DNA from: Campylobacter gracilis
GTDB taxonomy: Bacteria; Campylobacterota; Campylobacteria; Campylobacterales; Campylobacteraceae
DNA length: 18,332 nt
Direction of reading: 5' to 3'
Assembly: GCF_018374135.1 (NCBI RefSeq)
Contig: NZ_JAHAFS010000021.1
Span: forward strand, 1 to 18,332
A program made the translations under genes and the position numbers. The notes beneath the pieces are model-generated. The model ran no database searches. It had not been told where the DNA came from and saw nothing but the letters and a program-made list of their open reading frames with translations. Each line of letters begins with the position of its first letter. Position 1 is the first letter of the stretch. This document shows positions 13,953 to 18,332 of this stretch, piece after piece.

Positions 13953-14945
13953 ATGAGAGCATTCGCCGAATGGGAAGAGCAAGAGGCGCTTTTGGTGTCT
14001 TTGCCGCACGCGGACACCGACTGGGCGCCGTATTTGGGCGAGATACGGGCGGCTTATCGCGACTTTATCGCCGCTGCAGCGAGGTTTGAGCCGGTCGTCG
14101 CGATCGCGCCGAGCCGCGAGGATTTTGAGCAAATTTGCGGCGGCTTAGCAAACGCGAGCTTCGCGCAAATCGATACCGACGATACGTGGATCCGCGATTA
14201 CGGCGCGATCGACGTAGAGGAGGGCGGCAAAATCACGGGGCTAAATTTTCGTTTCAACGCCTGGGGCGGCAAGTTTGCAAGCGCCAAGGACGACGCGTTA
14301 AATTCCAAGCTTTACGCCGCGAACGCCCACCCGCTGCGAGACGTAGATCTGATCTTAGAAGGCGGCAGCGTCGATTTTGACGGCGCGGGCACGATGCTAA
14401 CTACCAGCGCGTGTTTGCTAAACGAAAATCGCAACCCACTAAGCAAGGCTGAGCTGGACGCGCGGCTGCGTGAAATTTTCGGGCTAAAAAAGATAATCTG
14501 GCTGGGGCACGGTTTCATAAAAGGCGATGATACCGACAGCCACGTTGATACCCTGGCGCGCTTTCTAAGTCCGCGCACTGTGGCTATTTCGTCGTGCGAC
14601 GATCCGAGCGATCTGCACTATGCGGAGCTTAGCGCGATGAAAGATGAAATTTCATCGCTCGGATACGACGTGATCGAACTGCCGATCCCGCGCGCGATCT
14701 TTTATCAGGGGCGCAGACTGCCCGCGACTTACGCAAATTTCGTCTTTTTAAACGGCGCGCTCATCGTGCCTACCTACGCAGACCCCGCAGATCCGCACGA
14801 TCCGAACCGCGTTGCGGACGAGCTGGCGCTCTCGCGTCTGCGAACAGCGTGCGCGGATCGCAAAGTAGTGGGGGTGAACGCGCGCGTTTTCATCCGCCAA
14901 AACGGCTCGCTGCACTGCTCGTGCATGAATAAATTCAGGCTTTAA
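13953..14945 (+). CDS. aguA: Agmatine deiminase / peptidyl-arginine deiminase family
   Basis: Hydrolyses agmatine to N-carbamoylputrescine and ammonia in the cytosol. The protein has 330 aa, near the usual length of this family (PAD_porph type). Visible landmarks are WEEQEALLVSLPH at the N-terminus, DTDDTWIRDYGAI around 74-86 (substrate-binding acidic and Arg residues), GLNFRFNAWGGK, ILEGGSVDFDGAGTMLTT, LGHGFIKGDDTDSHVDTLARF (catalytic His/Asp region) and GSLHCSCMN, with nucleophile Cys322 near the C-terminus. The start is ATG at 13953 after TTGGAG, with a TATAAT box just upstream. Twenty nt separate it from the amidase gene that uses its product, so the two form a polyamine operon feeding putrescine into spermidine synthesis. 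An arginine decarboxylase supplying agmatine is not in the window. Confidence 0.93.
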   Translation: MRAFAEWEEQEALLVSLPHADTDWAPYLGEIRAAYRDFIAAAARFEPVVAIAPSREDFEQICGGLANASFAQIDTDDTWIRDYGAIDVEEGGKITGLNFRFNAWGGKFASAKDDALNSKLYAANAHPLRDVDLILEGGSVDFDGAGTMLTTSACLLNENRNPLSKAELDARLREIFGLKKIIWLGHGFIKGDDTDSHVDTLARFLSPRTVAISSCDDPSDLHYAELSAMKDEISSLGYDVIELPIPRAIFYQGRRLPATYANFVFLNGALIVPTYADPADPHDPNRVADELALSRLRTACADRKVVGVNARVFIRQNGSLHCSCMNKFRL

Positions 14946-14965
14946 ATTTAGATCGAAGGAAAAAT

Positions 14966-16156
14966 ATGAAAATTTTAAAAGTTGGGCTGATTTCGCATAA
15001 ATTTGAAGGAACTAAAGCGTGTACGATAGCGCGCAGTATCGAGCTCATCGCGCGCGCAGCGGCAAAGGGCGCGCAGTTAATCGTTTTGCAAGAGCTTCAT
15101 CAGATGCATTATTTTTGCCAGCGCGAAAATACCGAAAATTTCGACTATGCGCAGGATTTCGAGCGCGATTTGCGGCTGTGGAGCGAGGTAGCGAAGAGAT
15201 TTGGCGTGGTGTTGGTAAGCTCGCTTTTTGAGCGCCGCGCCGCGGGGCTGTATCACAACACCGCCGTGGTCTTCGAGCGCGACGGCACGATCGCCGGCAA
15301 GTATCGCAAGATGCATATCCCCGACGATCCGAAGTTTTACGAAAAATTTTATTTCACGCCGGGTGATCTGGGCTTTGAGCCCATAGATACGAGCGTGGGA
15401 CGGCTCGGTGTGCTCGTGTGCTGGGATCAGTGGTATCCCGAGGCGGCGCGCGCGATGGCGCTACGCGGTGCCGAGCTGCTCATATATCCGACCGCGATCG
15501 GGTGGTTCGACGGCGACGGCGAGGACGAAAAGGCGCGCCAGCTGGGGGCCTGGGTTGCGGTACAGCGCGGGCATGCGGTGGCAAACTCCCTGCCCGTAAT
15601 CGCCGTAAATCGCGTGGGCTTTGAGAGCGCCGCGCTGAGCGAAGTCTCGCCGGATGAAATTTTATCTGGGGGAAATAAAATTTTGCCAGCAAGCGACGGC
15701 GGAGCAGTCAGTGATAAAGTTTTACGCTCTGCGGATACGGGCGGTGAGAGTAAAATTTTGAGCGAGGGCGGAATTTTATCTTTTAATAACGAGGCGCTAA
15801 CGAATAGCGGCAAAATGGCGATCGGCGGCGAAATTTTGCCCGCGAAAAATGAGGCTGCGCGAGAGAATTTAAAGATTTCAATAGAGATCAAATTTAACGG
15901 CGAAACTTTAGAGGTGCTACCGAATAAACAGCGCGTAGACCAGCTTGCCAGCGAAGAGGGGATTAGGTTTTGGGGCAATAGCTTTATTTTCGGCGCACAG
16001 GGCGAGCAGCTGTTTCGCGCAAATAGCACCGACGAGCTATGTGAAGTCGTAACCATCGATATGCAAAGATGCGAAAACGTGCGCCGCTGGTGGCCGTTTC
16101 TGCGAGATAGACGCGTGGAGGAGTATGGAATTCTTACGAAGAGATACGGGCTGTAG
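14966..16156 (+). CDS. aguB: N-carbamoylputrescine amidase with a large in-frame insertion
   Basis: Nitrilase-superfamily amidase converting N-carbamoylputrescine to putrescine, CO2 and ammonia; it follows aguA directly. The triad is visible: Glu43 (LQELHQ), Lys115 (YRKMHIPDD) and Cys152 (VCWDQWYPEAAR); the CWDQW context is typical of AguB. The protein is 396 aa against about 290 for the family. The excess lies between AVNRVGFE (ending at Glu220) and GIRFWGNSFI (from Gly332), segments that are nearly adjacent in normal homologues. These roughly 112 extra residues are low-complexity (recurring KIL/EIL/GIL with Gly, Ser, Asp and Glu), and the DNA is RAATTY-rich. The reading frame is intact and the C-terminus (WWPFLRDRRVEEYGILTKRY) is normal, so the enzyme may still fold with a surface loop. 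The start is ATG at 14966 after AAGGA. Confidence 0.92.
   Translation: MKILKVGLISHKFEGTKACTIARSIELIARAAAKGAQLIVLQELHQMHYFCQRENTENFDYAQDFERDLRLWSEVAKRFGVVLVSSLFERRAAGLYHNTAVVFERDGTIAGKYRKMHIPDDPKFYEKFYFTPGDLGFEPIDTSVGRLGVLVCWDQWYPEAARAMALRGAELLIYPTAIGWFDGDGEDEKARQLGAWVAVQRGHAVANSLPVIAVNRVGFESAALSEVSPDEILSGGNKILPASDGGAVSDKVLRSADTGGESKILSEGGILSFNNEALTNSGKMAIGGEILPAKNEAARENLKISIEIKFNGETLEVLPNKQRVDQLASEEGIRFWGNSFIFGAQGEQLFRANSTDELCEVVTIDMQRCENVRRWWPFLRDRRVEEYGILTKRYGL
15623..15958 (+). repeat. In-frame RAATTY-rich insertion inside aguB
   Basis: This segment codes for the roughly 112 residues absent from ordinary AguB proteins. It holds RAATTY hexamers at 15657, 15678, 15753, 15771, 15831, 15865 and 15890, plus degenerate cores such as AAAGTTTT near 15715. 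The setting (TAAAATTTTGAGCG, GAAATTTTGCCCG) resembles the intergenic array upstream of msrAB. None is seen in the preceding 270 nt of the gene. The boundaries are estimated by eye from the conserved flanks. Confidence 0.6.
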
Positions 16157-16169
16157 CATCCTGTATCTC
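16141..16169 (+). terminator. Hairpin spanning the aguB stop codon
   Basis: GAGATACGGG (16141-16150) pairs with CCTGTATCTC (16160-16169) through a 10-bp stem with one G-U pair and a 9-nt loop. The left arm encodes the last residues of AguB and the stop lies in the loop. What follows is AAATTATATGG rather than a T-run, so this is a 3'-end hairpin with uncertain termination efficiency. Confidence 0.5.
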
Positions 16170-16344
16170 AAATTATATGGTTTATCGGACGCGCACAGAA
16201 TGAAAGCAAATAATTTTTATGGTATCAATGTGCAGAGGCGCCACTACAATACATTAATAGACCAAATGGGTTTAAAATTTGGATTTTGAAATGCCATCAA
16301 AATCGGACTTTGTAAATAAATTGTAAAAAATTTGCCAAAAACTA

Positions 16345-16373
16345 TTGACAATTTTTAAATTTTTCTCTATAAT
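16345..16373 (+). promoter_or_regulatory. Consensus sigma70 promoter of the pseudopilin gene
   Basis: TTGACA (16345-16350) and TATAAT (16368-16373) are both perfect and are separated by exactly 17 nt of A/T-rich sequence. Transcription should start near 16380, giving a leader of about 50 nt. This is the best promoter match in the window and predicts strong, largely unregulated expression. Confidence 0.88.
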
Positions 16374-16381
16374 TCCGTCAA

Positions 16382-16405
16382 GTTTCGCATATAGGTATGC
16401 GGAAT
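16382..16405 (+). other. 5'-leader hairpin of the pseudopilin mRNA
   Basis: CGCATA (16386-16391) and TATGCG (16396-16401) are complementary around the tetraloop TAGG. Flanking U-G, A-U and G-U pairs extend the stem toward 10 bp (16382-16405). It would sit at the very 5' end of the transcript and leave the TAAGGAG ribosome-binding site (16416-16422) free. This layout is typical of mRNA-stabilising leader hairpins. Confidence 0.55.
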
Positions 16406-16428
16406 GAATTTTATTTAAGGAGTAAACC

Positions 16429-16935
16429 ATGAAAAAAGGTTTTACTATGATCGAGTTGATCTTCGTTATCGTTATTTTAGGTATTTTGGCAGCTGTTGCT
16501 ATTCCAAGACTTGCAGCTACTCGTGATGATGCTGAGGTTTCTAAAGCGGCTACAAATCTTACAACTATTGCATCAGATATCGGTTCTTATTATACAGGTC
16601 AAGGAAGACTTGCACCTAATATTACTGATATGACTAATGTTCAAATAGCAGGAACTGGTTTGACCGGTACTTTAACTGTAGCCGGTGAGAACTGCTTCAC
16701 ACTCACTTTAACTCCTGCTGTTACTACTGTAGGTGCACAGATGCCTGCTCGTTTACAAATAGCAAATGTTGCAAATCCTACAAGAAATGCTTGCATAGCT
16801 GCTCAAGCTAATCCATCTATTACAAGAATGGTTAATGCTACATTCAGCTATTCGACAATTGATGCTCAAGGCGTAGCTACATCGCACGATGATGGTGTAG
16901 GTATAGCTATCAGCGGTACTGGCGTAGTATTCTAA
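16429..16935 (+). CDS. Type IV pilin-like / type II secretion pseudopilin
   Basis: A 168-aa prepilin. The leader MKKG is cut after Gly4 by prepilin peptidase, giving mature FTMIEL with the conserved Glu at mature position 5 (residue 9). Residues 8-28 are the hydrophobic N-terminal helix used for membrane retention and fibre packing. The globular part is Thr/Ala-rich, and Cys89 and Cys122 could form a disulphide loop. In Campylobacter such proteins belong to the transformation/type II secretion-like (Cts) apparatus; no other component is in this window, so the gene is standalone. It has TAAGGAG 6 nt before ATG, a consensus promoter and a strong terminator, so it is probably highly expressed as a single gene. 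Its codons are rich in T- and A-ending forms (GCT, ACT, ACA, CTT), unlike the GC-rich neighbours, and it contains no RAATTY site. Pilin versus minor pseudopilin cannot be decided. Confidence 0.9.
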   Translation: MKKGFTMIELIFVIVILGILAAVAIPRLAATRDDAEVSKAATNLTTIASDIGSYYTGQGRLAPNITDMTNVQIAGTGLTGTLTVAGENCFTLTLTPAVTTVGAQMPARLQIANVANPTRNACIAAQANPSITRMVNATFSYSTIDAQGVATSHDDGVGIAISGTGVVF

Positions 16936-16962
16936 TCTATAAAATTAAGTTAGAGTGTTTTT

Positions 16963-16989
16963 GGGTTCGGTAAAGCCGAACCCTTTTTT
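16963..16989 (+). terminator. Rho-independent terminator of the pseudopilin gene
   Basis: GGGTTCGG (16963-16970) and CCGAACCC (16976-16983) form a perfect 8-bp GC-rich stem with loop TAAAG, followed directly by six T. It lies 28 nt after the stop codon. Confidence 0.93.
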
Positions 16990-17067
16990 ATTTTATATTT
17001 TATCTATTGTACTATTTTTAATTTTTCTTCTTTGGTTTATTTTTATAGATTAGTTCCTATTTTTATC

Positions 17068-17096
17068 TTGACTTTTTATTGAAATTTATGTATAAT
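17068..17096 (+). promoter_or_regulatory. Promoter of the tRNA-Gln / tRNA-fMet unit
   Basis: TTGACT (17068-17073) and TATAAT (17091-17096) are 17 nt apart. The -10 box ends 17 nt before the tRNA-Gln 5' end. The two tRNAs are 37 nt apart with no promoter between them, so they are probably one transcript. Confidence 0.82.
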
Positions 17097-17113
17097 TAAA
17101 TTTTATTTTACAT

Positions 17114-17188
17114 TGGGGTATAGCCAAGTGGCAAGGCAATTGGTTTTGGTCCAATCATTCGGAGGTTCGAATCCTCCTACCCCATCCA
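17114..17188 (+). tRNA. tRNA-Gln (anticodon TTG)
   Basis: 75 nt with encoded CCA. The acceptor stem TGGGGTA/TACCCCA is perfect, and the discriminator is T. The anticodon stem ATTGG/CCAAT encloses the loop TTTTGGT, giving anticodon TTG for CAA. The T arm is GGAGG-TTCGAAT-CCTCC. Confidence 0.96.
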
Positions 17189-17225
17189 TTTGGCGAATTT
17201 AAAAATTTATTCGCACTTCTTGTAT

Positions 17226-17300
<75 letters not shown>

Positions 17301-17372
17301 AACACTCTACATAAGAGCATTTGATAAAATCTTAAAGTATTCTTATTTTTCCAAAACAAAAATCATTAAATT

Positions 17373-18218
17373 TTAGATAGTGTTTTTCGATTGTTTTATA
17401 TTTGCAGTAATATATTTTTGCGTAGTAATGATATTCGTATGACTGAGAGTAAAACTCACTTGCTCGATCGGCAGCTTAAGATGATTAATACAATACGTGC
17501 CAATAAGATGCCTTATATCGTGAAGCCTAATCTTAGGTAAATTGTTTCGCTTTAGCAAAGAATTCCAACTTCTACGTAAATCAACAAATTTTGACCCAGT
17601 AGCAGGATTGACAAAGATGTAGCCATTTAGTTGATTATTCTGTTTTGCGGATATATAGCGCTTCAGTAACCTTTTATAAAGCTTATCGCTCATAGAATAA
17701 ATCATATCGCGCTTAGCTTTATTTATTTGAAAATATATGACGTAAGTTTTAGTTTTTAAATTTACGTCGCTCCAACGTAAGCTTAAAACCTCATTTTTAC
17801 GCCTGCCGTGGAGTAGAAAAAAGAGTATATCGGCGCTATCAGTCTCATTCTCGCAGACGGCTTTTATAAATTGCCTTTGGATAGATAGCGGATAATCAAA
17901 GTATCGCTTATTGTCAAATTTAGGCAACTCGACGAAGTCACAAGGATTTTTAGCTATAAGCTCAAGCTTTTGAGTAAATTTAAAGATTACGTGCAGCTTT
18001 GCAAGGATATTTTTAACGGTCTTAATTTTATAATCAGCCTTGATTAAACCATTACAGAGCCTTTGAATATCTAAAAAGCTTATATCACTTACATCTTTTT
18101 CGCCCAAGCTTGAAGCTATATGCTTCTTGTAGGTTGATATATCACTTTCTAAAGTGTGCTTACGAAGTATCAGCTCGTAAAATTCTACATAATCGTTAAA
18201 AAGCTCATTAAGCAACAT
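17373..18218 (-). CDS. int: Tyrosine site-specific recombinase (phage-type integrase)
   Basis: Cuts and rejoins DNA at attachment sites through a phosphotyrosine intermediate. It has 281 aa, short for the family but with all catalytic landmarks. The N-terminal core-binding domain is at about 1-100 (SAM-like helices). The catalytic domain shows box I HGRRKNEVLSLRW with Arg140, a Lys in NKAKRD (about 168), LHDIRH with His233 and Arg236, LSHTN with His260, and TQKYI with nucleophile Tyr269. There is no N-terminal arm-binding domain of the lambda type. The start is ATG at 18218, 7 nt after AAAGG. The gene reads toward tRNA-fMet, the probable attachment site. A partial gene ends 11 nt upstream on the same strand, likely in one transcript. 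Confidence 0.93.
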   Translation of the reverse strand: MLLNELFNDYVEFYELILRKHTLESDISTYKKHIASSLGEKDVSDISFLDIQRLCNGLIKADYKIKTVKNILAKLHVIFKFTQKLELIAKNPCDFVELPKFDNKRYFDYPLSIQRQFIKAVCENETDSADILFFLLHGRRKNEVLSLRWSDVNLKTKTYVIYFQINKAKRDMIYSMSDKLYKRLLKRYISAKQNNQLNGYIFVNPATGSKFVDLRRSWNSLLKRNNLPKIRLHDIRHLIGTYCINHLKLPIEQVSFTLSHTNIITTQKYITANIKQSKNTI

Positions 18219-18229
18219 CTTAAAGCCTT

Positions 18230-18331
18230 TTAGAATGGATACGGCATAACGCCATTATTGGAATACTTAAATTCCAATTCTCTAATATCCTCTAAAGCAT
18301 GCTCAGTAAAATGTCTGATATGATTTTTATA
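18230..18331 (-). CDS. C-terminal fragment of an unidentified gene upstream of the integrase
   Basis: This minus-strand frame is open to the right window edge and ends at TAA (18232-18230), 11 nt before the integrase start. The 33 visible residues end in ELEFKYSNNGVMPYPF and contain HFTEHALEDIREL, a helical, charged stretch. The stop runs straight into the integrase Shine-Dalgarno, which supports co-transcription. I do not recognise it; an excisionase-type or other element-encoded small protein is possible but unproven. Confidence 0.55.
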   Translation of the reverse strand, partial: YKNHIRHFTEHALEDIRELEFKYSNNGVMPYPF

Positions 18332-18332
18332 T

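Noticed and set aside
16200..16286. 28-codon frame starting MKANNFYGINV between aguB and the pilin promoter
   Set aside because: No ribosome-binding site, very short, no recognisable feature.

Overview
The window looks like the chromosome of a Campylobacter-type epsilonproteobacterium with unusually high GC for the group; one of the oral species (C. gracilis / showae / rectus group) would fit. This is inferred from gene content and order: purL, a TerB/J-domain protein, purH, agmatine deiminase and N-carbamoylputrescine amidase lie near each other, as I recall them doing in C. jejuni. AAATTT-type hexamers are also very abundant.

Layout. (1) 1-2168: end of a surface-glycan operon, with a CgeB-like glycosyltransferase (5' end off the window), a membrane-anchored polysaccharide deacetylase and a family 2 glycosyltransferase, joined by ATGA overlaps. 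(2) 2263-9522: purine cluster purL, TerB/J-domain protein, SDH-type Clp-fold protease homologue, lipoprotein, purH. PurL and PurH catalyse steps 4 and 9/10 of IMP synthesis. (3) 9523-10921: a 1.4 kb gap without convincing genes, filled with degenerate short repeats. (4) 10922-11998: exported MsrA-MsrB fusion, then a terminator. (5) 12246-13445: two AT-rich minus-strand genes of unknown function, a Cys-rich secreted protein and a one-TM protein. (6) 13824-16156: tRNA-Arg(GCG), then aguA-aguB, which convert agmatine to putrescine. (7) 16345-16989: a self-contained pseudopilin gene with a consensus promoter, leader hairpin and strong terminator. (8) 17068-17300: promoter, tRNA-Gln(TTG) and initiator tRNA-fMet(CAT). 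(9) 17373-18332: minus-strand tyrosine integrase and the tail of another gene, probably the edge of an integrated element continuing rightward.

The most striking feature is not a gene. Four intergenic gaps carry a RAATTY hexamer (mostly AAATTT) about every 28-52 nt, in a GC-rich background where chance predicts roughly one per kb. The same kind of sequence fills an in-frame insertion of about 112 codons in aguB. RAATTY is the target of the CtsM methyltransferase, which marks DNA as transformable in C. jejuni. These spacers may therefore be a self-recognition mark accumulated through natural transformation. That link is inference; the density is directly visible.
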